DNA of 64,000 nt from Diabrotica undecimpunctata (taxonomy: Eukaryota > Arthropoda > Insecta > Coleoptera > Chrysomelidae): positions 89,269,717 through 89,333,716 of the forward strand of contig NC_092804.1 of NCBI RefSeq assembly GCF_040954645.1, written 5' to 3'. Position numbers and translations under genes: made by a program. The notes beneath the pieces were generated by a model. The model made no database searches and had not been told where the DNA came from. It saw only the letters and a list, made by a program, of their open reading frames with translations. This document shows, piece after piece, positions 11,367 through 22,777 of the stretch (position 1 is its first letter; each line of letters begins with the position of its first letter).

Positions 11367-11831
11367 TGTTACTTAAAAATTAATACACATTATATACATG
11401 AAGATTATTATCACGAAAAATGAAAAACTCGTATCTACAATATTTTTTGACAATGCATCATTGACCATTCTGCTTTTAGGTTAATGTAATGGCAGTTAAG
11501 AGGTTTTCATTATTAATACTACTACTACTAAGTTTTTATTTATATCTTGCAGTTTAAATAAAAAAACTTACCTTGCTATCTACACGAGTAAACGCTGAAA
11601 TTAATATAGATATTATTTTACTACCAAAATATAAGCGCCGACTAGCACGTGGTAACTAATGAGCACTTCCGAGGTTTTCATCCACAGGAATTCTATTTGA
11701 ATTACTTACGTGGTTTTCATTTTATGCACTAGATGGCTCTGTGTTCAAAAAAGACTGTATTTCATATTATAAGATCATCAGATACGTGTTTCAGTGATAT
11801 AGTGAAAAAAAATTGAAATCAGTAAAAATGC

Positions 11832-11860
11832 AGATACGTGGTTTTCATGCTAAGCCGACG
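11832..11860 (-). repeat. Right terminal inverted repeat of the DDE transposon
   Basis: 29 bp, exact complement of 8758-8786, followed by the ATAT target duplicate. Confidence 0.95.
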
Positions 11861-11934
11861 ATATATTATCTTATATAAAAGAAAAACTCAGCCATCGAGT
11901 AAAGACATGACTACCACAAGACGCTACGGTAACT
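11861..11934. repeat. Junction between spacer and 62-bp satellite
   Basis: Continuation of the duplicated spacer; its inverse is at about 51438-51510. Confidence 0.7.
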
Positions 11935-14900
11935 CTAAGACAGAAATGCTGTATATAAAATGATAGAAAATGTGTTTAAATATCTGAAATAGAAATACGT
12001 AAGGCAGAAATCATGGACAATAATGATAGAAAATGTATAAAATATAACTGCTGTACATAAAATGATAGAAAATATCTGACATAGAAACACGTAAGGCAGA
12101 AAGCATCGGCAATAATGATAAAAAAATGTAGAAAATATCTGACATAGGAACACGTAAGAGAGAAAGCATCGACAATAATGATGGAAAATTTATAAACTAT
12201 CTGATATAGGAACACGTAGGAAAGAAATGCTGTACATAAAATGATAGAAAATGTGTAAAGTATCTGACATAGAAACACGCAAGGCAGAAAACATGGATAA
12301 TAATGATAGAAAATGTATAAAATATCTAACATAGAAACACGTAAGACAGAAATGCTGTACATAAAATGATGTAAAATGTATAAAATATCTGACATAGGAA
12401 CAAGTAAGAAAGAAATGATGTACATAAAATGATAGAAAATGTGTAAAATATCTTAAATACAATACTGATAGAAAATATCTGACATAGAAACACGTAAGGC
12501 AGAAAGCATAGACAATAATGATAGAAAATAAATAAAATATCTGACATAGAAACACGTAGGGCAGAAAGCATGGATAATAATGATAGAAAATGTATAAGAT
12601 ATCTAACATAGAAAAACGTAAGACAGAAATGCTGCACATAAAATGATAGAAAATGTGTAAAATAGCTAACATAGAAACACGTAAGGCAGAAATGCTGTAC
12701 ATAAAATGACAGAAAATGTGTAAAATATCTATCATAGAAATACATAAGGCAGAAAGCATGGAAAATAATGAATGAAAATGTATAAAATATCTGACATAGA
12801 TCTGACATAGAAACACGTAAGGCAGAAAGTATGGACAATATTGATGGAAAATGTATAAAATATCTGACATAGAAACACGTAAGACAGAAAAGCTGTACAT
12901 AAAATGATAGAAAAATGTATAAAATATCTGACATAGAAACACGTAAGAATGAAAGCATGGACAATAATGATGTAAAATGTATAAAATATCTGACATGGGA
13001 ACACGTAAGACAGAAATGCTGTACATAAAATGATAGAAAATGTATAAAATATCTAACATAGAAACACGTAAGACAGAAATGCTGTACATAAAATGACAGA
13101 AAATATGTAAAATATCTGTCATAGAAACACATAAGGCAGAAAGCATGGACAATAATGAATGAAAATGTATAAAATATCTGACATAGAAACACGTAAGGCA
13201 GAAAGCATGGACAATATTGATGAAAAATGTATAAAATATCTGACATAGAAACACGTAAGACAGAAAAGCTGTACATAAATATCTGACAGAAACATAGAAA
13301 CACATAAGAATGAAAGCATGGACAATAATGATGTAAAATGTATAAAATATCTGACATAGGAACACGTAAGAAAGAAATGCTGTACATAAAATGACAGAAA
13401 ATGTGTAAAATATGACAGAAACACGTAAGGCAGAAAGCATGGATAATAATGATAGAAAATGTATAAAATATCTAACATAGAAACACGTAAGACAGAAATG
13501 CTGTACATAAAATGATGGAAAATGTATATAATATCTGACATAGAAACACGTAAAAAAGAAATGCTGTACACAAAATGATAGAAAATGTGTAAAATATCTG
13601 AAATACAAACACGTAAGGCAGAAAGCATAGACAATAATGATAGAAAATGTATAAAATATCTGACATAGAAACACGTAGGGCAAAAAGCATGGATAATAAT
13701 GATAGAAAATGTATAAAATATCTGACATAGAAACACGTAAGAATGAAAGCATGGACAATAATGATGTAAACTGTATAAAATATCTGCCATAGGAACACGT
13801 AAGAAAGAAATGCGGTACATAAAATGATGGAAAATGTATATAATATCTGACATAGAAACACGTAAAAAAGAAATGCTGTACACAAAATGATAGAAAATGT
13901 GTAAAATATCTGACATAGAAACACGTAAGGCAGAAAGCATAGACAATAATGATAGAAAATAAATAAAATATCTGACATAAAAAACACGTAGGGCAGAAAG
14001 CATGGATAATAATGATAGAAAATGTATAAGATATCTAACATAGAAAAACGTAAGACAGAAATGCTGCACATAAAATGATAGAAAATGTATAAAATAGCTA
14101 ACATAGAAACACGTAAGGCAGAAATGCTGTACATAAAATGACAGAAAATGTGTAAAATATCTATCATAGAAATACATAAGGCAGAAAGCATGGAAAATAA
14201 TGAATGAAAATGTATAAAATATCTGACATAGATCTGACATAGAAACACGTAAGGCAGAAAGTATGGACAATATTGATGGAAAATGTATAAAATATCTGAC
14301 ATAGAAACACGTAAGACAGAAAAGCTGTACATAAAATGATAGAAAAATGTATAAAATATCTGACATAGAAACACGTAAGAATGAAAGCATGGACAATAAT
14401 GATGTAAAATGTATAAAATATCTGACATGGGAACACGTAAGACAGAAATGCTGTACATAAAATGATAGAAAATGTATAAAATATCTAACATAGAAACACG
14501 TAAGACAGAAATGCTGTACATAAAATGACAGAAAATATGTAAAATATCTGTCATAGAAACACATAAGGCAGAAAGCATGGACAATAATGAATGAAAATGT
14601 ATAAAATATCTGACATAGAAACACGTAAGGCAGAAAGCATGGACAATATTGATGGAAAATGTATAAAATATCTGACATAGAAACACGTATGACAGAAAAG
14701 CTGTACATAAATATCTGACAGAAACATAGAAACACATAAGAATGAAAGCATGGACAATAATGATGTAAAATGTATAAAATATCTGACATAGGAACACGTA
14801 AGAAAGAAATGCTGTACATAAAATGACAGAAAATGTGTAAAATATGACAGAAACACGTAAGGCAGAAAGCATGGATAATAATGATAGAAAATGTATAAAA

Positions 14901-17900
14901 TATCTAACATAGAAACACGTAAGTCAGAAATGCTGTACATAAAATGATGGAAAATGTATATAATATCTGACATAGAAACACGTAAAAAAGAAATGCTGTA
15001 CACAAAATGATAGAAAATGTGTAAAATATCTGAAATACAAACACGTAAGGCAGAAAGCATAGACAATAATGATAGAAAATGTATAAAATATCTGACATAG
15101 AAACACGTAGGGCAAAAAGCATGGATAATAATGATAGAAAATGTATATAATATCTGACATAGAAACACGTAAGGCAGAAAGCATAGACAATAATGATAGA
15201 AAATAAATAAAATATCTGACATAAAAAACACGTAGGGCAGAAAGCATGGATAATAATGATAGAAAATGTATAAGATATCTAACATAGAAAAACGTAAGAC
15301 AGAAATGCTGCACATAAAATGATAGAAAATGTGTAAAATATCTAACATAGAAACACGTAAGGCAGAAATGCTGTACATAAAATGACAGAAAATGTGTAAA
15401 ATATCTATCATAGAAATACATAAGGCAGAAAGCATGGAAAATAATGAATGAAAATGTATAAAATATCTGACATAGAAACACGTAAGGCAGAAAGTATGGA
15501 CAATATTGATGGAAAATGTATAAAATATCTGACATAGAAACACGTAAGACAGAAAAGCTGTACATAAAATGATAGAAAAATAAATAAAATATCTGAAATA
15601 GAAACACGTAAGAATGAAAGCATGGACAATAATGATGTAAAATGTATAAAATATCTGACATGGGAACACGTAAGACAGAAATGCTGTACATAAAATGATA
15701 GAAAATGTATAAAATATCTAACATAGAAACACGTAAGACAGAAATGCTGTACATAAAATGACAGAAAATATGTAAAATATCTGTCATAGAAACACATAAG
15801 GCGGAAAGCATGGACAATAATGAATGAAAATGTATAAAATATCTGACATAGAAACACGTAAGGCAGAAAGCATGGACAATATTGATGGAAAATGTATAAA
15901 ATATCTGACATAGAAACACGTAAGATAGAAAAGCTGTACATAAATATCTGACAGAAACATAGAAACACATAAGAATGAAAGCATGGACAATAATGATGTA
16001 AAATGTATAAAATATCTGACATAGGAACACGTAAGAAAGAAATGCTGTACATAAAATGACAGAAAATGTGTAAAATATGCCATAGAAACACGTAAGGCAG
16101 AAAGCATGGATAATAATGATAGAAAATGTTTAAAATATCTAACATAACGTTAGACAGAAGTGCTGTACATAAAATGATAGAAAAATGTATAAAATATCTG
16201 ACATAGAAACACGTAAGAATGAAAGCATGGACAATAATGATGTAAACTGTATAAAATATCTGCCATAGGAACACGTAAGAAAGAAATGCGGTACATAAAA
16301 TGACAGAAAATGTGTAAAATATGACATAGAAACACGTAAGGCAGAAAGCATGGATAATACTGATAGAAAATGTATAAAATCTCTAACATAGAAACACGTG
16401 AGACAGAAGTGCTGTACATAAAATGATGGAAAATGTATAAAATGTCTAACATAGAAACACGTAAAAAAGAAGTGCTGTTCATAAAATGATAGAAAATGTG
16501 TAAAATATCTGAAATACAAACACGTAAGGCAGAAAGCATGGACAATAATGATAGGAAATGTATAAAATATCTAAGATAGAAAAACGTAAGACAGAAATGC
16601 TGTACATAAAATGACAGAAAATGTGTAAAATATCTATCATAGAAACACATAAGGCAGAAAGCATGGACAATAATGAATGAAAATATATAAAATATCTGAC
16701 GTAGAAACACGTAAGACAGGAATGCTGTACATAAAATGATGGAAAATGTATGAGATATCTGAGAAACACGTAAAAAAGAAACGCTGTACATAAAAATGTA
16801 TGAAATATCTGACATAGAAACACGTAAGACAGAAAGCATGGACAATAATGATGGAAAATTTATAAAATATCGTATAAAAATTGAGAAGTACTCGAAAGGA
16901 TGATAGAAAGTGTGTAAAATATCTGACATAGAATCACGTAAGGCAGAAAGCATGGATAATAATAAAAAAAAATGTATAAAATGTCTAACATAAAAACACG
17001 TAAGAAAGAAATGCGGTACATAAAATGACAGCAAATGTGCAAAATATCTATCATAGAAACACATAAGGCAGAAAGCATGGACAATAATGAATGAAAATGT
17101 ATAAAATATCTGACATAGAAAGACGTAAGGCAGAAAGCATGGACAATATTGATGAAAAATGTATAAAATATCTGACATAGAAACACGTAAGACAGAAAAG
17201 CTGTACATAAAATGATAGAAAAATGTATAAAATATCTGACAGAAACACGTAAGAATGAAAGCATGGACAATAATGATGTAAAATGTATAAAATATCTGAC
17301 ATAGGAACACGTAAGAAAGAAATGCTGTACATAAAATGACAGAAAATGTGTAAAATATGACATCGAAATACGTAAGGCAGAAAGCATGGATAATAATGAT
17401 AGAAAATGTATAAAATATCTAACATAGAAACACGTAAGACAGAAAAGCTGTACATAAAATGATAGAAAAATGTATAAAATATCTGACAGAAACACGTAAG
17501 AATGAAAGCATGGACAATAATGATGTAAAATGTATATAATATCTGACATAGAAACACGTAAGGCAGAAAGCATAGACAATAATGATAGAAAATAAATAAA
17601 ATATCTGACATAAAAAACACGTAGGGCAGAAAGCATGGATAATAATGACAGAAAATGTATAAGATATCTAACATAGAAAAACGTAAGACAGAAATGCTGC
17701 ACATAAAATGATAGAAAATGTGTAAAATATCTAACATAGAAACACGTAAGGCAGAAATGCTGTACATAAAATGACAGAAAATGTGTAAAATATCTATCAT
17801 AGAAATACATAAGGCAGAAAGCATGGAAAATAATGAATGAAAATGAATAAAATATCTGACATAGAAACACGTAAGGCAGAAAGTATGGACAATATTGATG

Positions 17901-20260
17901 GAAAATGTATAAAATATCTGACATAGAAACACGTAAGACAGAAAAGCTGTACATAAAATGATAGAAAAATAAATAAAATATCTGACATAGAAACACGTAA
18001 GAATGAAAGCATGGACAATAATGATGTAAAATGTATAAAATATCTGACATGGGAACACGTAAGACAGAAATGCTGTACATAAAATGATAGAAAATGTATA
18101 AAATATCTAACATAGAAACACGTAAGACAGAAATGCTGTACATAAAATGACAGAAAATATGTAAAATATCTGTCATAGAAACACATAAGGCGGAAAGCAT
18201 GGACAATAATGAATGAAAATGTATAAAATATCTGACATAGAAACACGTAAGGCAGAAAGCATGGACAATATTGATGGAAAATGTATAAAATATCTGACAT
18301 AGAAACACGTAAGATAGAAAAGCTGTACATAAATATCTGACAGAAACATAGAAACACATAAGAATGAAAGCATGGACAATAATGATGTAAAATGTATAAA
18401 ATATCTGCCATAGGAACACGTAAGAAAGAAATGCGGTACATAAAATGACAGAAAATGTGTAAAATATGACATAGAAACACGTAAGGCAGAAAGCATGGAT
18501 AATACTGATAGAAAATGTATAAAATCTCTAACATAGAAACACGTGAGACAGAAGTGCTGTACATAAAATGATGGAAAATGTATAAAATGTCTAACATAGA
18601 AACACGTAAAAAAGAAGTGCTGTTCATAAAATGATAAAAAATGTGTAAAATATGTAAAATATCTGAAATACAAACACGTAAGGCAGAAAGCATGGACAAT
18701 AATGATAGGAAATGTATAAAATATCTAAGATAGAAAAACGTAAGACAGAAATGCTGTACATAAAATGACAGAAAATGTGTAAAATATCTATCATAGAAAC
18801 ACATAAGGCAGAAAGCATGGACAATAATGAATGAAAATATATAAAATATCTGACATAGAAACACGTAAGACAGGAATGCTGTACATAAAATGATGGAAAA
18901 TGTATGAGATATCTGAGAAACACGTAAAAAAGAAACGCTGTACATAAAAATGTATGAAATATCTGACATAGAAACACGTAAGACAGAAAGCATGGACAAT
19001 AATGATGGAAAATTTATAAAATATCGTATAAAAATTGAGAAGTACTCGAAAGGATGATAGAAAGTGTGTAAAATATCTGACATAGAATCACGTAAGGCAG
19101 AAAGCATGGATAATAATAAAAAAAAATGTATAAAATGTCTAACATAAAAACACGTAAGAAAGAAATGCGGTACATAAAATGACAGCAGATGTGCAAAATA
19201 TCTATCATAGAAACACATAAGGCAGAAAGCATGGACAATAATGAATGAAAATGTATAAAATATCTGACATAGAAAGACGTAAGGCAGAAAGCATGGACAA
19301 TATTGATGGAAAATGTATAAAATATCTGACATAGAAACACGTAAGACAGAAAAGCTGTACATAAAATGATAGAAAAATGTATAAAATATCTGACAGAAAC
19401 ACGTAAGAATGAAAGCATGGACAATAATGATGTAAAATGTATAAAATATCTGACATAGGAACACGTAAGAAAGAAATGCTGTACATAAAATGACAGAAAA
19501 TGTGTAAAATATGACATCGAAATACGTAAGGCAGAAAACATGGATAATAATGATAGAAAATGTATAAAATATCTAACATAGAAACACGTAAGACAGAAAT
19601 GCTTTACATAAAATGATAGAAAATGTGTAAAATATCTGACATAGAAACACGTAAGGCAGAAAGCATGGATAATAATGATAGAAAATGTATAAAATATCTG
19701 ACATAGAAACACGTAAAAAAGAAATGCTGTACATAAAATGATAGAAAATGTGTAAAATATCTGAAATACAAACACGTAAGGCAGAAAGCATGGACAATAA
19801 TGATAGAAAATGTATAAAATATCTAACATAGAAACACGTAAGACAGAAATGCTGTACATAAAATTATGGAAAATGTATAAAATATCTGACATAGAAACAC
19901 GTAAAAATGAAATGCTGTACATAAAATGATAGAAAATGTGTAAAATATCTGAAATACAAACACGTAAGGCATAAAGCATGGACAATAATGATAGAAAATA
20001 TCTGGCATAGAAACACGTAAGGCAGAAAGCATAGACAATAATGATAAAAAATATATAAAATATCTGTCATAGAAACACGTAAGACAGAAAGCATGGACAA
20101 TATTGATGGAAAATGTATAAAATATCTGACATAGAAACACGTAAGACAGAAAAGCTGTTCATAAAATGATAGAAAAATGTATAAAATATCTGACATAGAA
20201 ACACGTAAGAATGAAAGCATGGACAATAATGATGTAAAATGTATAAAATATCTGACATAA
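11935..20260 (-). repeat. 62/63-bp satellite array, 8.3 kb, about 130 units
   Basis: The unit carries ACACGTAAGRCAGAAA, then either GCATGGACAATAATGA (type A, 62 bp) or TGCTGTACATAAAATGA (type B, 63 bp), then AAAATGTATAAAATATCTGACATAG. Spacing was checked directly (13001 to 13064 is 63; 13127 to 13189 is 62). Higher-order blocks exist: 12732-13004 recurs at 14164-14436 (offset 1432), and larger blocks recur at offsets of about 2154 and 2389. The reverse strand is open in all three frames over long distances because the unit lacks stops there; the predicted products are only the repeat cycling through frames. The array is cut at 20261 by LTR-like DNA. Short arrays of the same unit in inverse orientation are at 47893-48156 and 51119-51437. 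Confidence 0.95.
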
Positions 20261-20560
20261 TGTCGCCAAGGTATCCAATCATGACAAAGATTGTTACTTT
20301 GGCCGGCCAACCACAGCGCATGTTATTAACTGCGCCGTCATTGGCCTCTCGGCGGAAATGTACTGCAAATGCTCAAACACGATGTGTATAAAAGAGCAGC
20401 ACATTTTTCGATCGGGATCCAGTCGTTTTTCACTACTAGCCCCATTAGACCTTGTTGGCTCGGTGTGCTACTATGCTACCTTTGATTTTTATTATTTAAC
20501 CAATATCCTGCTATCGTCGAAGTCGTCGAAATTCAAGAATAATTATCCAAGAATAGTTAT
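20261..20560 (+). promoter_or_regulatory. Probable 5' LTR or promoter region abutting the satellite
   Basis: A sharp change from satellite to GC-richer DNA starting TGTCGCCAAGG occurs at 20261. It contains two ATTGGC/CCAAT-like motifs, GTATAAAAG (about 20387-20395) as a TATA box and CAGTCG-like initiator sequence about 30 bases later. This is what an LTR of a retrotransposon in the plus direction would look like, and the BEL gag follows. However the DNA after the BEL integrase (38360 onward) does not match it, so it may be the LTR of another element. Confidence 0.45.
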
Positions 20561-20708
20561 CCAACTTAGAAGTTAAATCATCAAGTGTGCAAGATCCGGC
20601 GTGTCGACTACAAAACGCTTCCTGCAGTAGAACGCGACTTTCTGAGATAGAAAAGACATTGGTCTTAGAACTATTTCAAATTGTTTCGAACCGACCACAG
20701 CGTTGAGC

Positions 20709-20775
20709 GATGGTTAATTTATTAGGTTAGGTGGTGCCGCGAAGCGACTTGACCTAACCTAATAAATTAACCATC
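20709..20775. repeat. Perfect inverted repeat, 24-bp arms
   Basis: Arms 20709-20732 and 20752-20775 are exact complements around a 19-nt GC-rich loop. The arm contains the sequence AGGTTAGGT, and a second partial copy of GGTTGAGGGATGG-like sequence follows. It could be a foldback MITE or a strong hairpin in an LTR leader. Confidence 0.85.
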
Positions 20776-20845
20776 CCTCAACCATCGCTAACTTTACTCA
20801 AGAGACGAAAAGACGCTTTACTCCCATGTTATACATATGTAAGGT

Positions 20846-21020
20846 GTGACGTGTTGACTTTAAAACGTGACGTTTTTGACGTGATGCGTGACGTTTTGAC
20901 GTGACGCGTGACGTTTTTACGTAAAAATGTGACGTGTATACGTGTTATGTGGCGGGTGACATTTTGATGTTAAAACGTGACGTTTGAACGCAAAAGTGAC
21001 GTTTTGACGTGAAGCGTGAC
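20846..21020. repeat. TGACGT-rich low-order repeat
   Basis: The motif GTGACGTTTTGACGTGA and variants recur about a dozen times. The half-site TGACG resembles CRE/bZIP sites, but no function can be claimed from sequence alone. Confidence 0.7.
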
Positions 21021-21099
21021 ACGACTTTATCTAATAAATTACCTATCGAAACTCTGTCTTAACTTAATTACGTTGACATTTGACCGGGGTACGTGACAT

Positions 21100-21302
21100 G
21101 GTAAAAGCGATGAAAAAACTGTCGCTTTTCATCGTTTTTATCGCTTTTTAAAAGCGATTGAAAAGCGATCGTTTTTCATCGCTTTACGCACTTCTTGATC
21201 CCATATAGAGACAGTAAAAATCATTGATAAATAGAAATTTTTTAAAAATGTTAAAAAAGCGATGTAAAACGATGAAAAGTGACCGCTTTTCATCGCTTTT
21301 TC
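21100..21302. repeat. AAAGCGATGAAAA palindromic cluster
   Basis: AAAGCGATGAAAA and its complement TTTTCATCGCTTT occur at least six times in alternating orientation (21103-21186 and 21254-21302), giving several possible stems. The remainder of 20776-21754 is AT-rich with no gene. Confidence 0.75.
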
Positions 21303-21754
21303 AACACTTAATTATCACTTTATTTTATACTCAGTTATAGGTCTTCTTCGAGTCAATAAATTAAAATTTGTCTTATAGGATATCATCAGTAGAACCCTAT
21401 TAGGTAGAACTATAAGTTTATATATAACTATAAGTTTATATATTTTGTTTAAATAACTTAGGAAATTTTAAAAACGCAATATTTATTGAGACCTTTGGTT
21501 TTCAAAACTATTTTATGCGTGTATTTCTAGTTACCATTAAATAAATATATTGATTTTGTTTAAATAATACTTGGAGTGTTTTTTTTTGTTTGCTCGATTA
21601 TACATACTCAAATATAATAAATATTTATACTTATTGATACTTATTGAGTTTCATAACTTTAAAAGTATTACATATACGAGTACTTACTGAACTTATTGAG
21701 ATCATTCTTTAAAGGTTCTTTGTGTTACATAAATTTCTCTTTCTATAAATAATA

Positions 21755-22777
21755 ATGTCTTCCAGAAATTCAAATAGAATTATTCGTTTGCGTGCATTGA
21801 GAAACGCTGACATTTGTAAAATTAAACAAATGGAAAAGCTGGCAGATGAAGTGTTAGTTGATGCTTTATTAATTCCAGGGTTTCTCTTTGCTGCAAAAGA
21901 TTACGAAGCTATCAATACTAGTTTTAATGATCAACATACTGAATTAATTAATTTAATTGCTGTTTAGAAAGACGTAGATTTAGATATGGAAGAATTAATT
22001 AGATTTGAATTTGCTAATAGTATTAATAAAATAGCTGCTCTTTATTTTAAACATCATTCATTATTGAACAATACTACTAGTGGAACTCAAAATGTGTCCG
22101 CTGATCCACATATTAGATCAAAAACTAATGTAAATCTTCCGAAACTAAATTTAAGTATATTTGCGGGCGAGATTACCGATTTTCCCACATTTATAGATTT
22201 GTATGATGCTCTTGTGCATAATAATTCCGATCTTTCTAATATAGAAAAGTTTAGTTATCTTCTGCAATCACTTAAGGGAGTACCTTACAATTTAGTTAAA
22301 AGCATTAAGCTTCAAGATTCTAATTATATAATTGCTTACAACACCTTAATTGATCGCTATGAAGGTAAACGAGACTTATCTAGAGCATTATGGAAAAATA
22401 TACAAAATGCCAGTGTGGTTAAAACTGATGATCCTATTTCACTTAGAAAGTTATTAGATATTTTCAATTAAAACTTAGCCTCTCTAGAACAATTACTTTT
22501 TTCTCCCTCTCAATGGGACTTCATTCTAATGAATTTACTGATGGACAAATTGGATGTAGAAACATTTAGAGCTTTTGAATTACACTTTTGAAGTTTATAA
22601 GTTCGCATTGCAGCGTTGCACTTCATTGGAGTCGTATAAAAGACAAGTCAGCAAAAATGTTAAATCTATTAATTCCGATACTTCTAATAACGTAAGGTAT
22701 TCATCTCGTCAAACTTCTACATTTTTGACCAGTTCTGTCAAAAATAAGTTTTTATTTTGTGGTTCGGATCATGCTGT
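21755..22777 (+). pseudogene. gag: BEL/Pao gag, 5' part
   Basis: A Gag-type polyprotein start (ATG 21755) with a Pro-Lys-Leu-Asn-Leu...Phe-Ala-Gly-Glu...Phe-Pro-Thr-Phe block and Lys-Phe-Ser-Tyr-Leu, the DUF1759 signature of Pao/BEL Gag. The frame carries stops at TAG 21965-21967 and TAA 22469-22471 in the same register, and then a frameshift near 22560-22580 into the frame that reads Arg-Cys-Thr-Ser-Leu-Glu-Ser and ends in Phe-Cys-Gly-Ser-Asp-His-Ala at the insertion point. The first Cys-His pair of the zinc knuckle is thus split from the remainder. Dead copy. Confidence 0.8.

Larger units (their letters stand above)
8758..11860 (-). mobile_element. DDE DNA transposon, 3103 bp, 29-bp TIRs, ATAT target duplication
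   Basis: Perfect 29-bp terminal inverted repeats lie at 8758-8786 and 11832-11860 (starting CGTCGGCTTAGCATG). They are flanked by ATAT at 8754-8757 and 11861-11864. The duplicated copy of this locus in the right arm (about 51505-51520, read in reverse) has the empty site with a single ATAT, which proves insertion after the arms were duplicated and fixes the TSD at 4 bp. The transposase is 9153-11366. A 4-bp TSD is compatible with Sola-type or Chapaev-type elements; the superfamily needs a profile search. Related GGTTTTCAT/ATGAAAAC motifs recur near both ends. Confidence 0.9.

Noticed and set aside
11935..20260. Many long overlapping open frames on the minus strand (up to 566 codons) rich in Phe, Tyr, Cys and Ile
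   Set aside because: They are translations of the 62/63-bp satellite cycling through frames. All three frames give equivalent repeats, there is no start context or non-repeat domain.
11935..20260. CRISPR-like regular repeats
   Set aside because: Units are contiguous without spacers and the DNA is eukaryotic; it is a satellite.
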